The notes beneath the pieces were generated by a model that saw only the letters and a list, made by a program, of their open reading frames with translations, did not search any database and had not been told where the DNA came from. From Mesorhizobium sp. (GTDB lineage Bacteria > Pseudomonadota > Alphaproteobacteria > Rhizobiales > Rhizobiaceae), in NCBI GenBank assembly GCA_004017275.1, contig SAKE01000016.1, forward strand, positions 78,230-142,229: 64,000 nucleotides of DNA, read 5' to 3'. Both the position numbers and the translations under genes were made by a program. This document shows positions 41,971 to 50,902 of the stretch, in pieces (position 1 is the first letter of the stretch; each line of letters starts with the position of its first letter).

Positions 41971-42887
41971 GCCATGTTGTCCTTCGAGCCGGACATGAAC
42001 TGGATGAAGACGTCCTCGAGGCTGGTTTCGCCCGGCGAAACTTTCACGCCCTTGTGCTCTTTCTCGACATCGGCGAGTGCGGCTTCGAGCTTCTTCTTCT
42101 CGGAGCCGACGACATGCAGCGTGGCGCCGAACGGCGCCACCTGGTCGACGCCGGGGCGGCCCTGAAGCGCTTCGGCGACCTGGTCGAGGCGTGGACCCTG
42201 CAGGACAAACGTGGTCAGCCCGGCATTCCTGACCACTTCGGCAACGGTGCCGGTGGCCAGCATCTTGCCATAGGAGATATAGCTGATACGGTGGCAGCGC
42301 TCGGCCTCGTCCATATAGTGGGTGGAGACCAGCACGGTCAGCCCGCCGCTGGCGAGGCGATGGATCTCGTCCCAGAATTCGCGCCGCGCCTTCGGGTCGA
42401 CACCGGCCGTCGGCTCGTCGAGCAGCAGCAGCTTCGGCTTGTGCATGATGCAGGCGGCCAGCGCCAGCCGCTGCTTCCAGCCGCCCGACAAGGTGCCGGC
42501 CAGCTGGTTGCGGCGCGTCGACAGGCCGAGGTCTTCCAGCGTGCGCGCGACATGCTCTTCGACAGGCTTCAGCCGGTAGAGCCGCGCCACGAATTCGAGA
42601 TTCTCGCCGATCGTCAAATCCTCGTAGAACGAGAATTTCTGCGTCATGTAGCCTACTTCGCGTTTGATGCGCAGGCTTTCGGTGCGGATGTTGAACCCGA
42701 GCACCGTGCCTTCGCCCTCGTCGGGCGTCAGCAGGCCACACATTATGCGGATGGTGGTGGTCTTGCCCGAACCGTTGGGGCCGAGAAAGCCGACGATCTC
42801 GCCCTCGGCGACCGACATCGTCACATGGTCTACGACGGTCTTGTCGCCAAAGCGCTTGACCAGGCCATGGACGTCGATGACGTTCAT
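41967..42887 (-). CDS. ABC-2 exporter ATP-binding protein
   Basis: 306 residues from ATG 42887. Walker A GPNGSGKT is at 36-43, the Q-loop is in GYMTQKFSFYEDLT, the signature is LSGGWKQ (tryptophan in place of the common glutamine), and Walker B is KLLLLDEP. A C-terminal domain of about 80 residues follows. YbhF of E. coli has two such units fused. Here there is one, so the protein probably works as a homodimer. It overlaps HlyD by 4 bases. Confidence 0.93.
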   Translation of the reverse strand: MNVIDVHGLVKRFGDKTVVDHVTMSVAEGEIVGFLGPNGSGKTTTIRIMCGLLTPDEGEGTVLGFNIRTESLRIKREVGYMTQKFSFYEDLTIGENLEFVARLYRLKPVEEHVARTLEDLGLSTRRNQLAGTLSGGWKQRLALAACIMHKPKLLLLDEPTAGVDPKARREFWDEIHRLASGGLTVLVSTHYMDEAERCHRISYISYGKMLATGTVAEVVRNAGLTTFVLQGPRLDQVAEALQGRPGVDQVAPFGATLHVVGSEKKKLEAALADVEKEHKGVKVSPGETSLEDVFIQFMSGSKDNMA

Positions 42888-43837
42888 TTTGCGCTGTCCG
42901 CCAGGTCGACATCGACGATCTGGCCCGGCTGCAGCGGGCCGGCATCGCCCTCGGGCCGCGCCTCGACCAGATAGACCAGCTTCTGCCGGTTCTCGAGCGA
43001 ATAGATCACCGGCGGGGTGAATTCGGGATCGGGCGAGACGTAGCTGACCCGCGCCCTCACGTCCGGGCCGCAGCCGTCGCAGTGGACGCCGAGCAAGGTG
43101 CCGACCTCGACCGAGGAGAAGGCGCTCTCCGGTATGTAGACGCTGAGCTTGACCGCGCCGTCGGGCAGGATCGAAATGACCGGCGCGGTCGGGCCGGCAG
43201 TGTCGCCAGGATTGCGGATGACATCGTTGACGCGGCCTGGCGAAGGGGCTGCCAGCACCCGTTTCGACAACCGCCACTGAGCCTGCTCCAAGGTCGCCTG
43301 CGCCTGCTTGACCTGATTGTCGGCGGCCTTGATCGTCTCAGGGCGTGCCGGCAGGCCACCGACGGCGAGATTGGCGTTGGCCTGGCCGACCTGCGCATTG
43401 GCCGTTTCGAGCGTGGCCGACGCGGTGTCGAAATCGGCCTGTGTGCCGGCGCCGCGCTTGAACAGATCGGCGGCTCGGTCGTATTTTCGCTTGGCGTCCG
43501 CCGCCTGGGCGCTGGCCATATCGACCTCCGCCCTCAGTACCGCGATCTCTTCCTGCCGCTTGCCTATCTGCAGGTCGGCCAATTGCGCTTGCGCCTGGGC
43601 AAGGCCGGCCTTGGCCTGCGCCACCGCGATCTTGGCATCGGCGCTTTCCAGCGTCACCACGGTCGTGCCGGGCACCACACGGTCGCCGCGCTTGACGGTG
43701 ACGGTCTCGACCTGCGCCACCTCGATCGGCGCCAAAAGCACGTAGTCGCCCTCGACATAGCCGACGGCCAGCGGGGCCGCCGGGGCACAGGTTGAGAAAA
43801 GCTGCGCGGCGAGCGGCAGCGAACACAGAAAGCTCAT
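42884..43837 (-). CDS. HlyD-family periplasmic adaptor (YbhG-like)
   Basis: 317 residues. A hydrophobic N-terminus (FLCSLPLAAQLFSTCAPAAPL) may be a lipoprotein-like signal, though the lipobox is imperfect. The biotinyl-lipoyl halves (VETVTVKRGDRVVPGTTVVTLES and RVNDVIRNPGDTAGPTAPVISI) flank a long coiled coil (about 65-175). It links the inner-membrane transporter to an outer-membrane exit. The start overlaps the TetR gene (ATGA at 43834-43837). Confidence 0.92.
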   Translation of the reverse strand: MSFLCSLPLAAQLFSTCAPAAPLAVGYVEGDYVLLAPIEVAQVETVTVKRGDRVVPGTTVVTLESADAKIAVAQAKAGLAQAQAQLADLQIGKRQEEIAVLRAEVDMASAQAADAKRKYDRAADLFKRGAGTQADFDTASATLETANAQVGQANANLAVGGLPARPETIKAADNQVKQAQATLEQAQWRLSKRVLAAPSPGRVNDVIRNPGDTAGPTAPVISILPDGAVKLSVYIPESAFSSVEVGTLLGVHCDGCGPDVRARVSYVSPDPEFTPPVIYSLENRQKLVYLVEARPEGDAGPLQPGQIVDVDLADSAK

Positions 43838-44532
43838 GGTCTTTGCCCCTTCGTCTTTGCGCCTTTTCTGGCGGCCAATATGGCCTTGAGATTGCCCGAT
43901 GTGACCGCCACCACCTTGGCGGCTTGAGCCGCGCCGATGTCGGGCCAGCCCATGCGGCGCATCACCGCCTCGCGGCCGATGCGGAAATAGATGACCTGGC
44001 CGATCAGCGTGAACACGGTCAGCCTTGTGGCTTCGCTTTCGGCCGGCTCACCGGTCGCCTGTTCCCACAGCTGGCACAGGCGGCGATGCGCCGGCTCGAA
44101 GACGCCGTCATAGATACGGTCGAGGGCCGCCGTCGGATGCGAAAGCTCGCGCAGCACGAACTGCACGATCTCGCCGGCCTGCGGGCTGGCCACAACGAAG
44201 CCGGCCATCCGCTCCAGCGCCACGAAGAGCTGAGCTTGCGCCGCATCCGGATCGACCGGCATGGGCGCCTGCGCATCGCCGAGCGCCGGCCCGGCGACCG
44301 TCTGGATAGTCTCGACGATGAAGTCGGCGGCAGCGGTGCGAAGGCCCTCCTTGCCGCCGAAGTGATAGGCGATCGAACCAATATTGGCTTGCGCCTCGGC
44401 GGCGATCTCGCGCGTCGACGTGCCGTCGAAACCCTGCCGCCCGAACAGCTTTAGCGCTGCCCGAACGAGAGCCGCGCGCGTCATCTCGGCGGGCTCGCGG
44501 CGAAGACTTTTGGCGTCAGGCGGCTTGATCAT
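43834..44532 (-). CDS. TetR-family regulator (CecR-like)
   Basis: 232 residues. The N-terminal helix-turn-helix is at about 18-65 (RAALVRAALKLFGRQGFDGTSTREIAAEAQANIGSIAYHFGGKEGL). The C-terminal ligand domain resembles DUF1956, found in CecR, the regulator of the E. coli ybhGFSR drug exporter. It is the first gene of the operon that it probably controls. A perfect 26-bp palindrome lies 6 bases upstream of the start. Confidence 0.92.
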   Translation of the reverse strand: MIKPPDAKSLRREPAEMTRAALVRAALKLFGRQGFDGTSTREIAAEAQANIGSIAYHFGGKEGLRTAAADFIVETIQTVAGPALGDAQAPMPVDPDAAQAQLFVALERMAGFVVASPQAGEIVQFVLRELSHPTAALDRIYDGVFEPAHRRLCQLWEQATGEPAESEATRLTVFTLIGQVIYFRIGREAVMRRMGWPDIGAAQAAKVVAVTSGNLKAILAARKGAKTKGQRP

Positions 44533-44538
44533 GAGAAC

Positions 44539-44564
44539 ACTTTAATCAATCGATTGATTAAAGT
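44539..44564. promoter_or_regulatory. TetR operator, perfect 26-bp palindrome
   Basis: ACTTTAATCAATC is followed directly by its reverse complement GATTGATTAAAGT. It lies 6 bases before the TetR ATG (44532) and in the space before the divergent CYTH gene (44622). Autoregulation and control of the exporter operon are expected. Confidence 0.85.
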
Positions 44565-44621
44565 CAACTTCTGCCCTGATTGTCTTGCCATCGATGGCGG
44601 CAACGGCTTTAGTGCGCGGCC

Positions 44622-45095
44622 ATGGGCAAGGAAGTCGAACGAAAATTCCTGGTCATCAGCACCGCTTGGCTAGAACTGGCCGAGGCGAATATCCGTATCC
44701 TGCAATTCTATCTCGCTGCCGGCCCCGGGCGAACCGTGCGCGTGCGCATCAGCGATGGCACTTCGGCCAAGCTGACGCTCAAATTCGGCAGCAAGGCGCG
44801 CGAACGCGACGAATTCGAATACCCGATCCCGCTGTCGGAGGCGGTGGAGATGCTGGACTTCGCCATCGGACGTGTCATCGAGAAGACACGTCATCATGTT
44901 AGGCACCGCGGCTATCTCTATGAAGTCGATGTTTTTGGCGGGCCGCTTGCGGGACTTGTGGTCGCCGAACTTGAGACGCCGGAGGACGTGCCGGACGAAA
45001 TGCTGCCTGACTGGCTCGGCCGTGAAGTCACCGGTGAGTCAAAATTCTACAACGCGTCGCTCGCCCTCGGGGGGATACCGGAGATCGCCGCATGA
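44622..45095 (+). CDS. CYTH domain protein (inorganic triphosphatase-like)
   Basis: 157 residues. The N-terminal ExExK motif (KEVERKFLV, E4, E6, K8) and the arginine/lysine pairs in TVRVRISDGTSAKLTLKF define the triphosphate tunnel fold. Members hydrolyse inorganic triphosphate or related molecules with magnesium. It overlaps the CHAD gene (ATGA at 45092-45095). The pair is known to be linked to polyphosphate. Confidence 0.93.
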   Translation: MGKEVERKFLVISTAWLELAEANIRILQFYLAAGPGRTVRVRISDGTSAKLTLKFGSKARERDEFEYPIPLSEAVEMLDFAIGRVIEKTRHHVRHRGYLYEVDVFGGPLAGLVVAELETPEDVPDEMLPDWLGREVTGESKFYNASLALGGIPEIAA

Positions 45096-46030
45096 GCTTT
45101 CGCATCGATCCGCGCCTGCCGCTGACCGGCGAGGTCAGGCGTATCCTCGCCGAGGAAATCGGCAAGGCATTGGCTCACCTTGACGCCGCGCGCAGCCGGC
45201 CGGAACAGGGGCTGCACAAATGCCGCAAGCGGCTTAAGAGCGCGCGTGCCTTGCTGCGCCTTGTTCGTTCCGGTGACGAAACATTCTGCGAGACCGAAAA
45301 CCAATGCTATCGCAACGTGGCGGCCCTGCTTGCCGGCCCGCGCGAAGCGACGGCGCTGATCGAGACCATCGACCGGCTGGCGGCAAGCTTTCACAAGGAG
45401 AGTGCCGACGACGGGCTGACTGCTGCGCGCGACAGGCTGATCGCGCGCCAGCATGAATTGCACGAGGGCACAGGGCTTGAAGCGGCGATCGGGGCGGCGA
45501 CCGCCGCTTGCGAGGAAGGCCTGCGCCGCATCGACACGCTGGCCTTGCCCGATCAGCCGGAACAGGCGGCCGACGTGCTTGCCGACGGCGCCCGTGTCGC
45601 GCTGCGCCGTGCCAGGAAGGCCCTCGACAAGGCCGGATCGCGCGGCGCGGCCAATGATTTCCACGATCTGCGCAAGGCGGCCAAGACCCACGGCATGCAT
45701 CTGTCGCTGCTCGGCAGGCTGTGGCCGACACCGATCAAGGCCAGGCGCAAGGCAGTCGACGAACTGGGTGAACGGCTTGGCGACCTGCACGATGTGCTGG
45801 TGATGCGCGATCTTCTCCAAGCCGATGACCGGCCGCTCGGACCGCCCGAAGACACGAAGCTTCTGGGCAAGCTTTTGAAACGGTCGGAGAAGCAGCTGAA
45901 GAAGAGCTGTCTGGCCGAGGCGGCCGAGCTGTTCGGCGACAGCCCCAAACGCTCGACGCGCAAACTGGCCCGCAAAGCGCGCGACGATCTGGCTGATCAA
46001 CCGGAAGGCGCAAACGGCATCGTACGCTGA
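45092..46030 (+). CDS. CHAD domain protein (polyphosphate-binding)
   Basis: 312 residues, all-helical, rich in conserved histidines and basic residues: QGLHKCRKRLKSARALLRLVRSG, FHDLRKAAKTHGMHLSLL, ELGERLGDLHDVLVMRDLL. CHAD domains bind polyphosphate granules through a basic groove. Coupled to the CYTH gene, as in many bacteria where the two are fused. Confidence 0.93.
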   Translation: MSFRIDPRLPLTGEVRRILAEEIGKALAHLDAARSRPEQGLHKCRKRLKSARALLRLVRSGDETFCETENQCYRNVAALLAGPREATALIETIDRLAASFHKESADDGLTAARDRLIARQHELHEGTGLEAAIGAATAACEEGLRRIDTLALPDQPEQAADVLADGARVALRRARKALDKAGSRGAANDFHDLRKAAKTHGMHLSLLGRLWPTPIKARRKAVDELGERLGDLHDVLVMRDLLQADDRPLGPPEDTKLLGKLLKRSEKQLKKSCLAEAAELFGDSPKRSTRKLARKARDDLADQPEGANGIVR

Positions 46031-46034
46031 CTTG

Positions 46035-46075
46035 GCGCCTTTCCTCTCCTTCCGGAGGGGGGAGAGGAAAGGCGC
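46035..46075 (+). terminator. Stem-loop after the CHAD gene
   Basis: GCGCCTTTCCTCTCC and GGAGAGGAAAGGCGC pair perfectly over 15 bp, 4 bases after the CHAD stop. There is no long T run, so it may instead be a repeat element or mRNA-protecting stem. It leads into a family C-like fragment at 46108-46143. Confidence 0.65.
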
Positions 46076-46221
46076 GCGTTCACCGGCTTCATTCCTCTGC
46101 CTTCAGCGGGGAGGAGGTGGCCGCGAAGCGCGCCGGATGAGGGGCTGCGCCCTATCAGCAACCCTGTCGCTCCACCCGCGCGCTAGCCCTCATTACCCGC
46201 CTATGCTAATCGCCATAGGGC

Positions 46222-47046
46222 ATGACCTCGCCCGGCGACACGCTTCTGGATCGACTTGGCCGCTGGCTTGCCGGCCGGCTGCAGGAAGAGTCGTCCGGCT
46301 ACGAGCCCTATACGCCGTCCGATGCCGAGACGCTGCGCCGCACGCTGGAGCCCGGCGACATCCTGCTGATCGAGGGCAATCAGAAGATCTCGGCGGCGAT
46401 CAAGTACCTGACCCAGTCGACCTGGTCGCATGCGGCCTTCTATGTCGGCGACGCGCTGGCCGAACCGGAAGACGGAACGGAACGGCGGCGGCTGATCGAG
46501 GTCACGCTCGGCGAAGGCTGCGTCGCCGTGCCGTTGTCGCGCTATCGCACCTACAACACCCGCATCTGCCGGGCGAGCGGACTGGCACCGGAGGATCGCG
46601 ACAAGGTCGTCGCCTTCATGATCGGCAAGCTCGGCTTGAAATACGACCTCAAGAACATTTTCGACATGCTGCGGTTTTTCCTGCCTACGCCGCCGGTGCC
46701 GGTGCGCTGGCGCCGCCGCATGCTGGCCTTCGGCTCCGGCGATCCGACACGGGCGATCTGCTCGACGCTGATCGCCGAGGCCTACGGCCAGATCCGCTAT
46801 CCGATCCTGCCCGAGATCACCCGTGCGCCCGGCCGCGCCTCGGCGCAGTCGAACTATTCGCGCAAGGAAATCCTGCACATCCGCCACCACTCGCTCTACA
46901 CGCCGCGCGATTTCGACCTGTCGCCCTTCTTCCGCATCGTCAAACCGACGCTGGAATATGGCTTCGACTACCGGGCGGTGACCTGGGACGACAAGGCAGG
47001 CACGGACGTAGCCGTAAAGGCTGGCGCAATCGCCTCAGATACGTGA
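46222..47046 (+). CDS. YiiX/NlpC-P60-like permuted papain-fold hydrolase
   Basis: 274 residues. EPGDILLIEGNQKISAAIKYLTQSTWSHAAFYVGD holds the catalytic histidine (H70). The catalytic cysteine is likely C180 in RAICSTLIAEAYG, so the order is His then Cys, as in the permuted family (YiiX/YebB). No signal peptide is evident. Substrates may be peptidoglycan peptides or lipid amides. It stands alone. Confidence 0.85.
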   Translation: MTSPGDTLLDRLGRWLAGRLQEESSGYEPYTPSDAETLRRTLEPGDILLIEGNQKISAAIKYLTQSTWSHAAFYVGDALAEPEDGTERRRLIEVTLGEGCVAVPLSRYRTYNTRICRASGLAPEDRDKVVAFMIGKLGLKYDLKNIFDMLRFFLPTPPVPVRWRRRMLAFGSGDPTRAICSTLIAEAYGQIRYPILPEITRAPGRASAQSNYSRKEILHIRHHSLYTPRDFDLSPFFRIVKPTLEYGFDYRAVTWDDKAGTDVAVKAGAIASDT

Positions 47047-47133
47047 TGGCTTTCGGCCTGGGTCAGGACATGCCCTATGGCGCGGCCTACCGCTATCCAG
47101 CCGAGGTGCAGGCGTCTCACATGGCGGCCTGTA

Positions 47134-48510
47134 TCACGCCGAAACCGCAATAGCACCCTGGTTTTCGGCTCTGTGTTCGACCCAGACATGGACCGGTTCA
47201 TCCCGGCCGCGGATGCTCACCGGTCCATGATCGCGCGCCTTCAACTGTGTCGTGGGCGATTCCGCCTTCGCGGCCTCAATCAGTCGTGACCCAAAGCAAA
47301 TATTCGCCTGAAGCTCACGGCAGAGCGACTGCAAACGGCTGGCGACGTTGACGGTGTCGCCCACCACCGCGAAGGACAGATTGCGCTCGCTGCCGACCGC
47401 GCCGATGACCACTGCGCCATATTGTGCACCGATCCGAACGTCCAGCGGCGGGTACCCCCTGGACACCCGCTGTACATTCCAGTCTTCGAGAGCGGCGACC
47501 ATCGCTTCAGCGCACTGGATGGCCCGAGTCGCGTCGTCATGGCTGGCTTGCGGAACCCCGAATGTCGCCATGATGCAATCGCCGATATAGTTATCGACGG
47601 TGCCATGGTGGTCGAAAACGACCTGTTCCATGCGACGGTGGAACTGACGCAGAAGTTCGAACACTGCTTCGGCCGGATGATCCTCGGAATAGTGTGTGAA
47701 GCCGACGATGTCGGCGAACAGCACCGCGATATCCTGCCGGCGGACCGGGCCGAAGGGCTCGTCATCGGTGGCGAGCTGGTCGACGACATTGGGCGAAAAA
47801 TGCCGGGCGAGATTGGCGCGGGCGCGCTCTGCCTTGACATAGTCTTCCGACAGATGTCGGGAACGATAGACGATCAGCGCCATGATTGCGCCGATAATCA
47901 GCACAACCAACACGTTGGTCGCCTGCGCAAATGTATCGACAAAATTGGGGTTGAGATAGAGGTTCAGTCGCTCTGTCATCGGCAGCGAATAGAGGTTCGT
48001 CGCCGGAATGACGGTTCCCGGATGAGAAATCACCCATCCCACCCCGATCGCCCATGTCGAGGCCGCGAGCGCGCCGAGATAGAGCGCCAATCGTGTCGAA
48101 AGGGTCAGCGCGCCAAGGCATACGAAAATCAGCAGGAATTTGAAGCTGCCCTCGCGCAGTTGCATCGCGGCCGGCGCGACCTCCAGGGAAAACGGGTTGG
48201 GCGTTATCAGCAGAACGGTCAACAGGATGATGTCCAGCGTACCGACGAGGTAACCGATCCACCATCGCGCCGTGCGACGGCGCGCAAAGAGAAACTGGAT
48301 CAGGCCGACGAGCTGGAACAGCACGAGGCCCGCCAGCACGAAGAGCAGCGAAGCATCCCAGCGGCTGATCAATGAAAAGAAGCAAGAGATCACAGCGAGC
48401 GATGCCGTACGGGCCCAGAACTGCAATGCAGCACCCTGGCGTTCTGCGCGCGCCCGCAAATTTTTCAGGCGCGAATAGCGGCGAAGTTCAAGTGTTGGCG
48501 CGGTCGGCAT
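47134..48510 (-). CDS. Adenylate/guanylate cyclase, class III, membrane-bound
   Basis: 458 residues. Six or so helices form the N-terminal membrane part (about 35-230), followed by a helical linker (DYVKAERARANLARHFSPNVVDQLA) and the catalytic domain (about 260-440). Metal aspartates lie in IAVLFADIVGFTHYSE and NYIGDCIMATFG, and AVVGDTVNVASRLQ is the substrate region. It should make cyclic AMP (or GMP). Its membrane domain resembles 6-TM rhizobial cyclases. Confidence 0.93.
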   Translation of the reverse strand: MPTAPTLELRRYSRLKNLRARAERQGAALQFWARTASLAVISCFFSLISRWDASLLFVLAGLVLFQLVGLIQFLFARRRTARWWIGYLVGTLDIILLTVLLITPNPFSLEVAPAAMQLREGSFKFLLIFVCLGALTLSTRLALYLGALAASTWAIGVGWVISHPGTVIPATNLYSLPMTERLNLYLNPNFVDTFAQATNVLVVLIIGAIMALIVYRSRHLSEDYVKAERARANLARHFSPNVVDQLATDDEPFGPVRRQDIAVLFADIVGFTHYSEDHPAEAVFELLRQFHRRMEQVVFDHHGTVDNYIGDCIMATFGVPQASHDDATRAIQCAEAMVAALEDWNVQRVSRGYPPLDVRIGAQYGAVVIGAVGSERNLSFAVVGDTVNVASRLQSLCRELQANICFGSRLIEAAKAESPTTQLKARDHGPVSIRGRDEPVHVWVEHRAENQGAIAVSA

Positions 48511-48640
48511 AGGATCACTTCGATTTCACGGGGACGTGTCACGCATTCGGCAAACCCGCCCTCTACAATCTGGCAAATCAGTGCGCGAACTCTATCATGA
48601 ATGTGATTTCATTTTTGAACCGCGGCTGCAAAGAGCAAAA

Positions 48641-48790
48641 ATGTCCGGACAAAAGATCATGGTGAAACCCGAAGCAGGACAGGCGGAGGCTTCCCTGTTC
48701 AGCTCACCAAAAACCGCAGCGCCCGGCGTCATTCTCTACATGGATGCGTTCGGCCGGCGGCCGGCGCTGGGCGGCATTTGGCCGTGTCAG
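48641..48790 (+). pseudogene. Truncated dienelactone hydrolase-like fragment
   Basis: ATG 48641 opens MSGQKIMVKPEAGQAEASLF and PGVILYMDAFGRRPAL, the well-known N-terminal part of dienelactone hydrolase-type enzymes. After about 50 codons similarity fades (around GGIWPCQAGNG) and the frame then runs antisense into the XRE gene. The catalytic part of the family (about 180 more residues) is missing. It looks like the stub left by a deletion or rearrangement at the 3' end of the XRE gene. Confidence 0.7.
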
Positions 48791-49587
48791 GCCGGTAACG
48801 GGCGGCGTCCCTTTGCAGGAGCGGCGGGCCGACCGAACGCGCCGGCATCGCGCGGGTGCGGGCCGATCGGCATGATCGCCGGAAATGGCGTCGCGCCAAA
48901 GGCAAACGTCCATTTGTAGCCGACCAGCCCGTCTTCGGGCGTCGTGTGCTGGTCGTGATGGGCGAGCAGTTTGGCGCGGTCGGCGAGATCCTCCGCCTCG
49001 CGCCGCACCATCTCCGCGGTCTCCGGTCGCATCCGCCTGGAGAAGCTGACGAAGGTTGCTTCCTTGTCGATATGGGTGATCGCCCAGCCGATGAAATTCT
49101 TGTTGGTCATCTCGAACAGCGGCCTCAGCGGCCCTTCGAAATTCCACTGGATCGGCGTCTCGACCAGCACTCTTGCCGCGAGACCGCGGCCGAGCGCGAC
49201 CAGGCCGAGCTCCTCGAGATCGCGCAGATAGAGGAACATCGAGGCCTCGCTCAGGCCTTGCGAGCGCATGATGCCTTCGGGCGTGAACTTTTCCGACAGC
49301 ATGACGAAGATGAACAGCAGCGCCGGCTGGGCGGCGAGCCTGCGCTCAATTTCCGATGCGATGTGGTTGGCCGGCCCTGGCCCCCGGCTCATCGAGCCGA
49401 GCACGTTTTCCAGCTCGACGCCGGCGGCAGCGCAGATCTCCATCAGCCGGTCGAGCTTGCAGTTGCGCTCGTGGAAGATGCGCTTCACCGTCGGTTCGGA
49501 AACGCCCATGCGTTCGGCAAGTGCGCGATAGGTGACGCCCTTCGCCTTCAGCGTCCGCTTCAGCGCCTCGAAGATCAGACCGTTCAT
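48787..49587 (-). CDS. XRE-family transcriptional regulator with C-terminal effector domain
   Basis: About 266 residues from ATG 49587, which has AAGAGG eight bases upstream. The N-terminal helix-turn-helix is at about 1-60 (LKRTLKAKGVTYRALAERMGVSEPTVKRIFHERNCKLDRLMEIC). The remainder (about 75-220) resembles a winged-helix or sensor region (MRSQGLSEASMFLYLRDLEELGLVALGRG). The last 30 residues are Pro/Gly-rich and lie against the dienelactone stub, so its C-terminus may have been altered by the same event. It is divergent from the secreted propeller gene and may regulate it. Confidence 0.85.
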   Translation of the reverse strand: MNGLIFEALKRTLKAKGVTYRALAERMGVSEPTVKRIFHERNCKLDRLMEICAAAGVELENVLGSMSRGPGPANHIASEIERRLAAQPALLFIFVMLSEKFTPEGIMRSQGLSEASMFLYLRDLEELGLVALGRGLAARVLVETPIQWNFEGPLRPLFEMTNKNFIGWAITHIDKEATFVSFSRRMRPETAEMVRREAEDLADRAKLLAHHDQHTTPEDGLVGYKWTFAFGATPFPAIMPIGPHPRDAGAFGRPAAPAKGRRPLPA

Positions 49588-49700
49588 CGGATGCACCTCT
49601 TGCCCTGGGTTTCGTATCGATATCCGATACTAGCGGTAATCGACCTTTTCGAAAAGTATCGAAAATCATAGCTCTTCGCCGTCATCACAGGAGAGCAGTC

Positions 49701-50561
49701 ATGAACACCTTCATCACCTCAGCCTTTCTCGCCGTCATCGGCATTGCAGCAATGCCTGCCGCCCAGGCCGGCGAACTCTGGCGCGCCACCGGCCTCGAAC
49801 AGCCGGAATCAGCCCTGTTCGACGCCGCCAACAACCGCATCATCGTTTCCAACATCGTCGGCAATCCCGGCGAGGCCGACGGCAACGGCTATCTCTCAGT
49901 GCTGTCCGTGGACGGCAAGACGATCACGCAACACTGGACCGACGGCATGGACGCGCCCAAGGGTATGGCGATCTCGGGCGGCAAGCTCTATGTCGCCGAC
50001 ATCACAAAAGTTCGCGTCGTCGACCTCGCCAGCGGCAAGCTCGTCGCCAGCATCGCGGTGCCGAACGCCGTCTTCCTGAACGACATGACAGCGGACCAGT
50101 CAGGCAAGGTCTATGTCACCGACATGCTGGGCGATGCCATCTACCGCATCGACGGCGACCGGCCGGAGTTGTTCGTCAAGGACGCGGCACTGGCTTCGCC
50201 CAATGGCGTCTTCGCCGATGGTAACAGGTTGATCGTCGCCTCCTGGGGCAAGGGCATCAAGCCCGACTTCAGCACGGCGGAGCCGGGTGGCCTGCTGTCG
50301 GTCGACATCGCCAGCAAGGTGGTTTCGCCACTGCCGGGCGCCCAGAAATTCGCCGACCTCGACGGCGTCGTCGCCATCGGCGACACCATCTACGCCACGG
50401 CCTATATGACCGGCACGCTCTACCGCTATCAAGGCGGCGCCGCGCCGGAAGCAGTGGCGCATTTCAAGCCCGGCAGCGCCGACATCGGCACGGATGGCAA
50501 GTCGATCCTCTACGTGCCGCTGATGAACGAGGGCGAGGTGGCGGCGCTGAAGCTCGATTGA
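49701..50561 (+). CDS. Secreted SMP-30/gluconolactonase-like beta-propeller
   Basis: 286 residues with a signal peptide (about 1-23, MPAAQA-GE). Propeller blades are suggested by ALFDAANNRIIVSN, KGMAISGGKLYVADI, NDMTADQSGKVYVTDMLGDAIYRID, and PNGVFADGNRLIVASWG. It may be a periplasmic lactonase or ligand-binding propeller. CAGGAGAG precedes the ATG. Divergent from the XRE regulator over about 110 bases. Confidence 0.82.
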   Translation: MNTFITSAFLAVIGIAAMPAAQAGELWRATGLEQPESALFDAANNRIIVSNIVGNPGEADGNGYLSVLSVDGKTITQHWTDGMDAPKGMAISGGKLYVADITKVRVVDLASGKLVASIAVPNAVFLNDMTADQSGKVYVTDMLGDAIYRIDGDRPELFVKDAALASPNGVFADGNRLIVASWGKGIKPDFSTAEPGGLLSVDIASKVVSPLPGAQKFADLDGVVAIGDTIYATAYMTGTLYRYQGGAAPEAVAHFKPGSADIGTDGKSILYVPLMNEGEVAALKLD

Positions 50562-50902
50562 GAGCCATAATCGGCGCCTCCGGGCCGATCTCCGACGTTC
50601 GCCAAAAGCCGTGAGATGGACAAGTCGTTCATCGGCGAGGATCGCCAAATCGGCTCTGTGGACAATAAAGAACATCCCCCGGATCGGCCCACCTTGTGCC
50701 AAGCTCCAATAGCGGACGTTGCCAAGCAGATATTTTGATCTCGCCTTTTGGGCCGGGGCTGCAGATGGTGGCTTTTAGCAAGGTCGCTTGGAAGCAGCTG
50801 TTCCGGAACCAAGGGATGGAGGGCGCTCATTGTGCCGCAGCCGCTATGTTCCTTGACATCGGGTATTTATCCGAAATTATGCAGGAAAGAAGGATTGCAA
50901 GC
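50562..50902 (+). promoter_or_regulatory. 341-base space with promoter for the ABC ATPase gene
   Basis: No gene is seen. A good vegetative promoter is TTGACA (50853-50858), 16 bases, AATTAT (50875-50880). Between the boxes TCGG-N8-CCGA (50859-50874) forms a small inverted repeat that could be an operator. The ATPase start at 50903 follows, with AAGGA upstream. Confidence 0.55.
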
